From Micromussa lordhowensis (lineage: Eukaryota; Cnidaria; Anthozoa; Scleractinia; Lobophylliidae), in the NCBI GenBank assembly GCA_964020085.1, contig OZ026600.1, positions 11,071,348-11,135,347 on the forward strand: DNA of 64,000 bases, in the 5' to 3' direction. Shown here piece after piece: positions 23,522 to 35,070 of this stretch (positions are counted from its first letter, which is position 1; the number at the start of each line of letters is the position of its first letter). The position numbers and the translations under genes are program-made. The notes beneath the pieces were generated by a model. It made no database searches. It was given only the letters and a program-made list of their open reading frames with translations, and was not told the origin of the DNA.

Positions 23522-24243
23522 TTAGCCGAGCTTGGCGCGCGTTGCAACTTTGCAAACTAATGGCACCAAAGCACTCCCGGGGTCGGTCCGGGTCCACATG
23601 CAAAGTTTCGAAGCTGCGCAAAATGTCACACTATGCCAACCAGCCCGGCAGATGCCTGGGTGCAGCCGGCTGGCTTCCTTGTTAGCCGAGCTTCGCGCGC
23701 GTCGCAACTTTGAAAACTAATGGCACCAAAGCACTCCCGGGGTCGGTCCGGGTCCACATGCAGAGTTTCGGAGCGGCGCAAAATGTCACACTATGCTAAC
23801 CAGCCCGATTGCTAATAAGCCGAGGTTGGCGCGTGTCGCAACTTTGCAAACTAATGGCACCAAAGCACTCCCGGGGTCGGTCCGAGTCCACATGCAAAGT
23901 TTCGGAGCTGTGCAAAATATCACACTATGCTAACCAGCCCGATTGCTAATTAGCCGAGCTTGGCGCGCGTTGCAACTTTGCAAACTAATGGCACCGAAGC
24001 ACTCCCGGGGTCGGTTCGGGTCCACATGCAAAGTTTCGGAGCTGCGCAAAATGTCACACTATGCCAACCAGCCCGGCAGATGCCCGGGTGCAGCCGGCTG
24101 GCTGCCTTGTTAGCCGAGCTTGGCGCGCGTCGCAACTTTGCAAACTAATGGCACCAAAGCACTCCCGGGGTCGGTCCGAGTCCACATGCAAAGTTTCGGA
24201 GCTGTGCAAAATAACACACTATGCTAACCAGCCCGATTGCTAA
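23522..24243. repeat. 722-bp five-monomer duplication in U5, copy 1
   Basis: The segment starts within the S monomer with gcgcgcgttgcaac and includes the L monomer with tggcttccttgttagcc. The same series restarts at 24244. This copy has a private cttcgcgcgcg near 23691, where copy 2 and the other units have cttggcgcgcg. Confidence 0.82.
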
Positions 24244-24965
24244 TTAGCCGAGCTTGGCGCGCGTTGCAACTTTGCAAACTAATGGCACCAAAGCACTCCC
24301 GGGGTCGGTCCGGGTCCACATGCAAAGTTTCGAAGCTGCGCAAAATGTCACACTATGCCAACCAGCCCGGCAGATGCCTGGGTGCAGCCGGCTGGCTTCC
24401 TTGTTAGCCGAGCTTGGCGCGCGTCGCAACTTTGAAAACTAATGGCACCAAAGCACTCCCGGGGTCGGTCCGGGTCCACATGCAGAGTTTCGGAGCGGCG
24501 CAAAATGTCACACTATGCTAACCAGCCCGATTGCTAATAAGCCGAGGTTGGCGCGTGTCGCAACTTTGCAAACTAATGGCACCAAAGCACTCCCGGGGTC
24601 GGTCCGAGTCCACATGCAAAGTTTTGGAGCTGCGCAAAAGGTCACACTATGCTAACCAGCCCGGCAGATGCCCGGGTGCGGCCGGCTGGCTGCCTCGTTA
24701 GCCGAGCTTGGTGCGAGTCGCAACTTTGCAAACTAATGGCACCAAAGCACTCCCGGGGTCGGTCCGGGTCCACATGCAGAGTTTCGGAGCGGCGCAAAAT
24801 ATCACACTATGCTAACCAGCCCGATTGCTAATTAGCCGAGCTTGGCGCGCGTTGCAACTTTGCAAACTAATGGCACCGAAGCACTCCCGGGGTCGGTCCG
24901 GGTCCACATGCAAAGTTTCGGAGCGGCGCAAAATGTCACACTATGCTAACCAGCCCGATTGCTAA
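24244..24965. repeat. 722-bp five-monomer duplication in U5, copy 2 (mosaic)
   Basis: The copy matches copy 1 closely to about 24.62 kb. It then switches to sequence like 25.04-25.17 kb (gttttggagctgcgcaaaagg with ggtgcgagtcgc), then to the cagagtttcggagcggcg type, then to the accgaagcac type. The right boundary is approximate. Confidence 0.7.
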
Positions 24966-26989
24966 TTAGCCGAGCTTGGCGCGCGTCGCAACTTTTCAAA
25001 CTAATGGCACCAAAGCACTCCTGGGGTCGGTCCGAGTCCACATGCAAAGTTTTGGAGCTGCGCAAAAGGTCACACTATGCTAACCAGCCCGGCAGATGCC
25101 CGGGTGCGGCCGGCTGGCTGCCTCGTTAGCCGAGCTTGGTGCGAGTCGCAACTTTGCAAACTAATGGCACCAAAGCACTCCCGGGGTCGGTCCGAGTCCA
25201 ATATTCAAAGTTTCGGAGCTGCGGAAAATGTCACACTGTGCTAACCAGGGCGGCAGATCCCCAGGTGTGGCTGGCTGGCTGCCTCGTTAGTCGAGCTTTG
25301 CGTGCATCGCAACTTTGCAAAGTAATGGCACCAAAGCACTCCCGGGGTCGGTCCAGGTCCACATGCAAGGTTTCGGAGCTCCGCAAAATGTCACACTATG
25401 CTAACCAGCCCGATTGCTAATTAGCCGAGCTTGGCGCACGTCGCAAATTCGCAAACTAATGGCACCAAAGCACTCCTGGGTTCGGTCCGGGTCCACATGC
25501 AAAGTTTCGGAGCTGCGCAAAATGTCACACTATGCTAACTAGCCCGATTGCTAATTAGCCGAGCTTGGCGCGCGTCGCAACTTTGCAAACTAATGGCACC
25601 AAAGCACTCCCGGGGTTGGTCCGAGTCCACATGCAAAGTTTCGGAGCAGCGAAAAATGTCACACTATGCCAATTAGCCCAGCAGATGCCCGGGTGCGGCT
25701 GGCTGGCTGCCTTGTTAGGCGAGCTTGGCGTGCGTCACAACTTTGCAAACTAATGGCACCAAAGCACTCCCGGGGTCGGTCCGGGTCCACATGCAAAGTT
25801 TCGGAGCTGCGCAAAATGTCACACTATGCTAACCAGTCGGATTGCTACTTAGCCGAGCTTGGCGCGCGTCGCAACTTTGCAAACTAATGGCACCAAAGCA
25901 CTCCCGGGGTCAGTCCGGGTGCATATGCAAAGTTTCGGAGCTGCCCAAATTGTGACACTATGCTAACCAGCCCGATTGCTAATTAGCCGAGCTTGGCGCA
26001 CGTCGCAACTTTGCAAACTAATGGCACCAAAGCACTCCCAGGGTCGGTCCGGGTCCACATGCAAAGTTTTGGAGCTGCACAAAATGTCACACTATGCTAA
26101 CTAGCCCGATTGCTAATTAGCCGAGCTTGGCGCGCGTCGCAACTTTGCAAACTAATGGCACCAAAGCATTCCCGGGGTCGGTCCGAGTCCACATGCAAAG
26201 TTTCGGAGCAGCGAAAAATGTCACACTGTGCCAACCAGCCCAGCAGATACCCGGGTGCAGCCGGCTGCCTGCCTCGTTAGCCGAGCTTGGCGCGCGTCGC
26301 AACTTTGCAAACTAATGGCACCAAAGCACACCCGGGGTCGGTCCGGGTCCACATGCAAAGTTTCGGAGCTGCGCAAAATGTCACACTATGCTCACCAGCC
26401 CGATTGCTAATTAGCCGAGCTTGGCGCGCGTCGCAACTTTGCAAACTAATGGCACCAAAGCACTCCCGGGGTCGGTCCGAGTCCACATGCAAAGTTTCGG
26501 AGCAGCAAAAAATGTCACACTGTGCCAACCAGCCCGGCAGATGCCCTGGTGCAGCCGGCTGGCTGCCTCGTTAGCCGAGCTTGGCGCACGTCGCAACTTT
26601 GCAAACTAATGGCACCAAAGCACTCCCGTGGTTGGTCCGAGTCCATATGCAAAGTTTCGGAGCTGCGCAAAATGTCACACTATGCTAGCCAGCCCGGCAG
26701 ATCCCCGGGTGCGGCCGGCTGGCTGCCTCGTTAGCCGAGCTTGGCGCACGTCGCAACTTTGGAAACTAATGCCACCAAAGCAATCCTGGGGTCGGTCCAG
26801 GTTTACATGCAAAGTTTCGGAGCTGCGCAAAATGTCACACTATGCTAACCAGCCCGATTGCTAATTAGCCGACCTTCGCGCGCGTCGCAACTTTTCAAAC
26901 TTATGGCACCAAAGCACTCCCAAGGTCGGTCCGAGTCCACATGCAAAGTTTCGGAGCTGCGCAAAATGTCAGACTATGCTAACCAGCCC

Positions 26990-29900
26990 GGCAGATGCCT
27001 GGGTGTGGCCGGCCGGCTGCCTCGTTAGCCGAGCTTGGCGCGCGTCGCAAGTTTGCAAACTAATGGCACCAAAGCACTCCCGGGGTTGGTCCGAGTCCAC
27101 ATGCAAAGTTTGGGAGCTGCGCAAAATGTCACACTATTCTAACCAGCCCGGTAGATGCCCGGGTGCGGCCGGCTGGTTGCCTCGTTGGCCAGGCTTGGCG
27201 CACGTCGCAACTTTGCAAACTAATGCCACCAAAGCAATACTGGGGTCGGTCCGGGTCCACATGCAAAGTTTCGGAGCTGCGCAAAATGTCACACTGTGCT
27301 AACCAGGCCGGCAGATCCCCAGGTGTGGCCGGCTGGCTGCCTCGTTAGTCGAGCTTTGCGCGCATCGCAACTATGCAAAGTAATGGCACCAAAGCACTCC
27401 CTGGGTCGGTCCAGGTCCACATGGAAAGTTTCGGAGCTGCGCAATATGTCAGACTATGCTAACCAGCCGGATTGCTAATTAGCCGAGCTTGGCGCGCGTC
27501 GCAACTTTGCAAACTAGTGGCACCAAAGCACTTCCGGGGTCGGTCCGGGTCCACATGCAAAGTTTCGGAGCTGCGCAAAATGTCACACTATGCCAACCAG
27601 CCCGGCAGATGCCCGGGTGCAGCCGGCTGGCTGCCTTGTTAGCCGAGCTTGGCGCGCGTCGCAACTTTGCAAACTAATGGCATCAAAGCACTCCCGGGGT
27701 CGGTCTGGGTCCACATGCAAAGTTTCGGAGCTGCACAAATTGTGACACTATGCTAACCAGGCCGATTGCTAATTAGCCGAGCTTGGCGCGCGTCGCAACT
27801 TTGCAAACTAATGGCACCAAAGCACTCCCGGGGTCGGTCCGAGTCCACATGCAAAGTTTGGAAGCTGCGCAAACTGTCACACTATGCTAACCAGCCCGGC
27901 AGATCCCCGGGTGCGGCCGGCTGGCTGCCTCGTTAGCCGAGCTTGGCGCGCATCGTAACTTTGCAAACTAATGGCACCAAAGCACTCCCGGGGTCGGTCC
28001 GAGTCCAATATGGAAAGTTTCGGAGCTGCGCAAAATGTCACACTGTGCTAACCAGGCCGGCAGATCCTCAGGTGTGGCCGGCTGGCTGCCTCGTTAGTCG
28101 AGCTTTGCGCGCATCGCAACTTTGCAAAGTAAGGGCACCAAAGCACTCCCGGGGTCGGTCCAGGTCCACATGCAAAGTTTCGGAGCTGCGCAATATGTTA
28201 CACTATGCTAGCCAGCCCGATTGCTAATTAGTCGAGCTTGTCGCGTGTCGCAACTTCGCAAACTAGTGGCAGCAAAGCACTCCCGGGGTCGGTCCGGGTC
28301 CACATGCAAAGTTTCGGAGCTGCGCAATATGTCACACTATCCTAAGAAGCCCGATTGCTAATTAGCCGAGCTTGGCGCGCGTCGCAATTTTGCAAACTAA
28401 TGGCACCAAAGCACTCCCGGGGTCGGTCCAAGTCCACATGCAAAGTTTCGGAGCTGCGCAAAAGGTCACACTATGCTAACCAGCCCGGCCCATCCCCGGG
28501 TGCGGCCGGCTGGCTGCCTCGTTAGCCGAGCTTGGTGCGCGTCGCAACTTTGCAAACTAATGGCACCAAAGTACTCCCGGGGTCGGTCCGGGTCCACATG
28601 CAAAGTTTCGGAGCTGCGCAAAATGTCACACTATACTAACCAGCCCGATTGCTAATAAGCCGAGCTTGGCGCGTGTCGCAACTTTGCAAACTAATGGCAC
28701 CAAAGCACTCCCGGGGTCGGTCCGAGTCCACATGCAAAGTTTCGGAGCTGTGCAAAATAACACACTATGCTAACCAGCCCGATTGCTAATTAGCCGAGCT
28801 TGGCGCGCGTTGCAACTTTGCAAACTAATGGCACCAAAGCACTCCCGGGGTCGGTCCGGGTCCACATGCAAAGTTTCGAAGCTGCGCAAAATGTCACACT
28901 ATGCCAACCAGCCCGGCAGATGCCTGGGTGCAGCCGGCTGGCTTCCTTGTTAGCCGAGCTTGGCGCGCGTCGCAACTTTGAAAACTAATGGCACCAAAGC
29001 ACTCCCGGGGTCGGTCCGGGTCCACATGCAGAGTTTCGGAGCGGCGCAAAATGTCACACTATGCTAACCAGCCCGATTGCTAATAAGCCGAGGTTGGCGC
29101 GTGTCGCAACTTTGCAAACTAATGGCACCAAAGCACTCCCGGGGTCGGTCCGAGTCCACATGCAAAGTTTCGGAGCTGTGCAAAATATCACACTATGCTA
29201 ACCAGCCCGATTGCTAATTAGCCGAGCTTGGCGCGCGTTGCAACTTTGCAAACTAATGGCACCGAAGCACTCCCGGGGTCGGTCCGGGTCCACATGCAAA
29301 GTTTCGGAGCTGCGCAAAATGTCACACTATGCCAACCAGCCCGGCAGATGCCCGGGTGCAGCCGGCTGGCTGCCTTGTTAGCCGAGCTTGGCGCGCGTCG
29401 CAACTTTGCAAACTAATGGCACCAAAGCACTCCCGGGAAAGCACTCCCGGGGTCGGTCCGGGTCCACATGCAAAGTTTCGGAGCGGCGCAAAATGTCACA
29501 CTATGCTAACCAGCCCGATTGCTAATTAGCCGAGCTTGGCGCGCGTCGCAACTTTTCAAACTAATGGCACCAAAGCACTCCTGGGGTCGGTCCGAGTCCA
29601 CATGCAAAGTTTTGGAGCTGCGCAAAAGGTCACACTATGCTAACCAGCCCGGCAGATGCCCGGGTGCGGCCGGCTGGCTGCCTCGTTAGCCGAGCTTGGT
29701 GCGAGTCGCAACTTTGCAAACTAATGGCACCAAAGCACTCCCGGGGTCGGTCCGAGTCCAATATTCAAAGTTTCGGAGCTGCGGAAAATGTCACACTGTG
29801 CTAACCAGGGCGGCAGATCCCCAGGTGTGGCTGGCTGGCTGCCTCGTTAGTCGAGCTTTGCGTGCATCGCAACTTTGCAAAGTAATGGCACCAAAGCACT

Positions 29901-31549
29901 CCCGGGGTCGGTCCAGGTCCACATGCAAGGTTTCGGAGCTCCGCAAAATGTCACACTATGCTAACCAGCCCGATTGCTAATTAGCCGAGCTTGGCGCACG
30001 TCGCAAATTCGCAAACTAATGGCACCAAAGCACTCCTGGGTTCGGTCCGGGTCCACATGCAAAGTTTCGGAGCTGCGCAAAATGTCACACTATGCTAACT
30101 AGCCCGATTGCTAATTAGCCGAGCTTGGCGCGCGTCGCAACTTTGCAAACTAATGGCACCAAAGCACTCCCGGGGTTGGTCCGAGTCCACATGCAAAGTT
30201 TCGGAGCAGCGAAAAATGTCACACTATGCCAATTAGCCCAGCAGATGCCCGGGTGCGGCTGGCTGGCTGCCTTGTTAGGCGAGCTTGGCGTGCGTCACAA
30301 CTTTGCAAACTAATGGCACCAAAGCACTCCCGGGGTCGGTCCGGGTCCACATGCAAAGTTTCGGAGCTGCGCAAAATGTCACACTATGCTAACCAGTCGG
30401 ATTGCTACTTAGCCGAGCTTGGCGCGCGTCGCAACTTTGCAAACTAATGGCACCAAAGCACTCCCGGGGTCAGTCCGGGTGCATATGCAAAGTTTCGGAG
30501 CTGCCCAAATTGTGACACTATGCTAACCAGCCCGATTGCTAATTAGCCGAGCTTGGCGCACGTCGCAACTTTGCAAACTAATGGCACCAAAGCACTCCCA
30601 GGGTCGGTCCGGGTCCACATGCAAAGTTTTGGAGCTGCACAAAATGTCACACTATGCTAACTAGCCCGATTGCTAATTAGCCAAGCTTGGCGCGCGTCGC
30701 AACTTTGCAAACTAATGGCACCAAAGCATTCCCGGGGTCGGTCCGAGTCCACATGCAAAGTTTCGGAGCAGCGAAAAATGTCACACTGTGCCAACCAGCC
30801 CAGCAGATACCCGGGTGCAGCCGGCTGCCTGCCTCGTTAGCCGAGCTTGGCGCGCGTCGCAACTTTGCAAACTAATGGCACCAAAGCACACCCGGGGTCG
30901 GTCCGGGTCCACATGCAAAGTTTCGGAGCTGCGCAAAATGTCACACTATGCTCACCAGCCCGATTGCTAATTAGCCGAGCTTGGCGCGCGTCGCAACTTT
31001 GCAAACTAATGGCACCAAAGCACTCCCGGGGTCGGTCCGAGTCCACATGCAAAGTTTCGGAGCAGCAAAAAATGTCACACTGTGCCAACCAGCCCGGCAG
31101 ATGCCCTGGTGCAGCCGGCTGGCTGCCTCGTTAGCCGAGCTTGGCGCACGTCGCAACTTTGCAAACTAATGGCACCAAAGCACTCCCGTGGTTGGTCCGA
31201 GTCCATATGCAAAGTTTCGGAGCTGCGCAAAATGTCACACTATGCTAGCCAGCCCGGCAGATCCCCGGGTGCGGCCGGCTGGCTGCCTCGTTAGCCGAGC
31301 TTGGTGCACGTCGCAACTTTGGAAACTAATGCCACCAAAGCAATCCTGGGGTCGGTCCAGGTTTACATGCAAAGTTTCGGAGCTGCGCAAAATGTCACAC
31401 TATGCTAACCAGCCCGATTGCTAATTAGCCGACCTTCGCGCGCGTCGCAACTTTTCAAACTTATGGCACCAAAGCACTCCCAAGGTCGGTCCGAGTCCAC
31501 ATGCAAAGTTTCGGAGCTGCGCAAAATGTCACACTATGCTAACCAGCCC
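26990..31549. repeat. HOR unit U6, 4560 bp, reference unit minus the truncated S monomer
   Basis: The unit is the reference minus 129 bp, the exact length of the truncated S monomer with its ccaatatg insertion. The L monomer at 27150 is followed directly by the L monomer with ggcagatccccaggtg. The 14-bp microduplication is present at 29424-29451. The first L monomer carries the variant ggccggccggctg, which also occurs in U7, U9, U10 and U11. Confidence 0.9.
29424..29451 (+). repeat. 14-bp tandem microduplication (U6)
   Basis: The same duplication is found here at the equivalent L monomer of U6. The intervening unit U5 lacks it. Confidence 0.95.
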
Positions 31550-31869
31550 GGCAGATGCCTGGGTGTGGCCGGCCGGCTGCCTCGTTAGCCGAGCTTGGCG
31601 CGCGTCGCAAGTTTGCAAACTAATGGCACCAAAGCACTCCCGGGGTTGGTCCGAGTCCACATGCAAAGTTTGGGAGCTGCGCAAAATGTCACACTATTCT
31701 AACCAGCCCGGTAGATGCCCGGGTGCGGCCGGCTGGTTGCCTCGTTGGCCAGGCTTGGCGCACGTCGCAACTTTGCAAACTAATGCCACCAAAGCAATAC
31801 TGGGGTCGGTCCGGGTCCACATGCAAAGTTTCGGAGCTGCGCAAAATGTCACACTATGCTAACCAGCCC

Positions 31870-31996
31870 GATTGCCGATTGCTTGGCGCGCGTCGCAACT
31901 TTGCAAACTAATGGCACCAAAGCACTCCCGGGGTCGGTCCAGTCCACATGCAAAGTTTCGAAGCTGCGCAAACTGTCACACTATGCTAACCAGCCC
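31870..31996 (+). repeat. Truncated S monomer, 127 bp (U7)
   Basis: This is the 127-bp form with ggtccagtccac and a tail of cgaagctgcgcaaactg. It is followed by an L monomer starting agcagatccccggg. Confidence 0.9.
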
Positions 31997-34900
31997 AGCA
32001 GATCCCCGGGTGCGGCCGGCTGGCTGCCTCGTTAGCCGAGCTTGGCGCGCGTCGCAACTTTGCAAACTTATGGCACCACAGCACTCCCGGGGTCGGTCCG
32101 AGTCCAATATGCAAAGTTTCGGAGCTGCGCAAAATGTCACACTGTGGTAACCAGGCCGGCAGATCCCCAGGTGTGGCCGGCTGGCTGCCTCGTTAGTCGA
32201 GCTTTGCGCACATCGCAACTATGCAAAGTAATGGCACCAAAGCACTCCCTGGTCGGTCCAGGTCCACATGGAAAGTTTCGGAGCTGCGCAATATGTCAGA
32301 CTATGCTAACCAGCCGGATTGCTAATTAGCCGAGCTTGGCGCGCGTCGCAACTTTGCAAACTAGTGGCACCAAAGCACTCCCGGGGTCGGTCCGGGTCCA
32401 CATGCAAAGTTTCGGAGCTGCGCAAAATGTCACACTATGCCAACCAGCCCGGCAGATGCCCGGGTGCAGCCGGCTGGCTGCCTTGTTAGCCGAGCTTGGC
32501 GTGCGTTGCAACTTTGCAAACTAATGGCACCAAAGCACTCCTGGGGTCGGTTCGGGTCCACATGCAAAGTTTCGGAGCTGCGCAAAATGTCACACTATGC
32601 TAACCAGTCGGATTGCTAGTTAGCCGAGCTTGGCGCGCGTCGCAACTTTGCAAACTAATGGCACCAAAGCACTCCCGGGGTCGGTCCAAGTCCACATGCA
32701 AAGTTTTGGACCTGCGCAAAATGTCACACTATGCTAACCAGCCCGGCAGTTCCCCGGGTGCAGCCGGCTGGCTGCCTTGTTAGCCGAGCTTGGCGTGCGT
32801 CGCAACTTTGCAAACTAATGGCACCAAAGCACTCCCGGGGTCGGTCCGAGTCCACATGCAAAGTTTCGGAGCTGCGCAAAATATCACACTATGCTAACCA
32901 GTCGGATTGCTAGTTAGCCGAGCTTGGCGCGTGTCGCAACTTTGCAAACTAATGGCACCAAAGCACTCCCTGGGTCAGTCCGGATCCATATGCAAAGTTT
33001 CGGAGCTGCGCAAATTGTGACACTATGCTAACCAGCCCGATTGCTAATTAGCCGAGCTTGGCGCACGTCGCAACTTTGCAAACTAATGGCACCAAAGCAC
33101 TCCCGGGGTCGGTCCGAGTCCACATGCAAAGTTTCGGAGCTGCGCAAAATGTCACACTATGCTAACCGGCCCGATTGCTAATAAGCCGAGCTTGGCGCGC
33201 GTCGCAACTTTGCAAACTAATGGCACCAAAGCACTCCCGGGGTCGGTCCGAGTCCACATGCAAAGTTTCGGAGCTGCGCAAAATGTCACACTATGCTAAG
33301 CAGCCGATTGCTAATTAGCCGAGCTTGGCGCGCATCACAACTTTGCAAACTAATGGCACCAAAGCACTCCTGGGGTCGATCCGAGTCCACATGCAAAGTT
33401 TGGGAGCTGCGCAAAATGTCACACTATGCTAAGCAGCCCGATTGCTAATTAGCCGAGCTTAGCGCGCGTCGCAACTTTGCAAACTAATGGCACCAAAGCA
33501 CTCCCGGGGTCGGTCCAAGTCCACATGCAAAGTTTTGGACCTACGCAAAATGTCACACTATGCTAACCAGCCCGGCAGATCCCCGGGTGTGGCCGGCTGG
33601 CTGGCTAGTTAGCCGAGCTTGGCGCGCGTTGCAACTTTGCAAACTAATGGCACCAAAGCACTCCCGGGGTCGGTCCGGGTCCACATGCAAAGTTTCGGAG
33701 CTGCGCAATATGTCACACTATCCTAAGAAGCCTGATTGCTAATTAGCCGAGCTTGGCGCTCGTCGCAATTTTGCAAACTAATGGCACCAAAGCACTCCCA
33801 GGGTCGGTCCAAGTCCACATGCAAAGTTTCGGAGCTGCGCAAAAGGTCACACTATGGTAACCAGCCCGGAAGATCCCCGGGTGCGGCCGGCTGGCTGCCT
33901 CGTTAGCCGAGCTTGCCGCGCGTCTCAACTTTGCAAACTAATGTCACCAAAGCACTCCCTGGGTCGGTCCGGGTCCACATGCAAAGTTTTGGAGCTGCGC
34001 AAAATGTCACACTATGCTAACCAGCCCGATTGCTGATTAGCCGAGCTTCGCGCGCGTCGCAACTTTTCAAACTAATGGCACCAAAGCACTCCCGGGGTCG
34101 GTCCGGGTCCACATGCAAAGTTTCGGAGCTGCGCAAAATGTCACACTATGCTAACCAGTCGGATTGCTAGTTAGCCGAGCTTGGCGCGCGTCGCAACTTT
34201 GCAAACTAATGGCACCAAATCACTCCCGGGGTCGGTCCGAGTCCACATGCAAAGTTTCGAAGCTGCGCAAACTGTCACACTATGCTAACCAGCTCGGCAG
34301 ATCCCCGGGTGCGGCCGGCTTGCTGCCTCGTTAGCCGAGCTTGGCGCGCGTCTCAACTTTGCAAACTATTGGCACCAAAGCACTCCCGGGGTCGGTCCGA
34401 GTTAAATATGCAAAGTTTCCGAGCTGCGCAAAATGTCACACTGTGCTAACCAGGCCTGCAGATCCCCGGGTGCGGCCGGCTGGCTGCCTCGTTAGCCGAG
34501 CTTGGCGCGCGTCGCAACTTTGCAAACTAATGGCACCAAAGTACTCCCGGGGTCGGTCCGAGTCCACTTGCAAAGTTTCGAAGCTGCGCAAACTGTCACA
34601 CTATGCTAACCAGCCCGGCCGATCCCCGGGTGCGGCCGGCTGGCTGCCTCGTTAGCCGAGCTTGGCGCGCGTCACAACTTTGCAAACTAATGGCACCAAA
34701 GTACTCCCGGGGTCGGGCCGAGTCCACATGCAAAGTTTGGGAGCTGCGCAAAATGTCACACTATTCTAACCAGCCCGGTAGATGCCTGGGTGCGGCCGGC
34801 TGGTTGCCTCGTTAGCCGAGCTTGGCGCACGTCGCAACTTTGCAAACTAATGCCACCAAAGCAATCCTGGGGTCGGTCCGGATCCACATGCAAAGTTTCG

Positions 34901-35070
34901 GAGCTGCGCAAAATGTCACACTATGCTAACCAGCCCGATTGCTAATAAGCCGAGCTTGGCGCGTGTCGCAACTTTGCAAACTAATGGCACCAAAGCACTC
35001 CCGGGGTCGGTCCGGGTCCATATGCAAAGTTTCGGAGCTGCGCAAAATGTCACACTATGCCAACCGGCCC

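Larger units (their letters stand above)
21593..26989. repeat. HOR unit U5, 5397 bp, reference unit plus a five-monomer duplication
   Basis: The length equals 4689 + 722 - 14. The 722 bp correspond to three S and two L monomers (402 + 320), seen as the repeat of 23522 onward at 24244 onward. The 14-bp microduplication of reference monomer 18 is absent. Between about 24.1 and 25.1 kb the identity of successive stretches switches several times, so the net five-monomer gain hides a more complex history. Confidence 0.87.
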
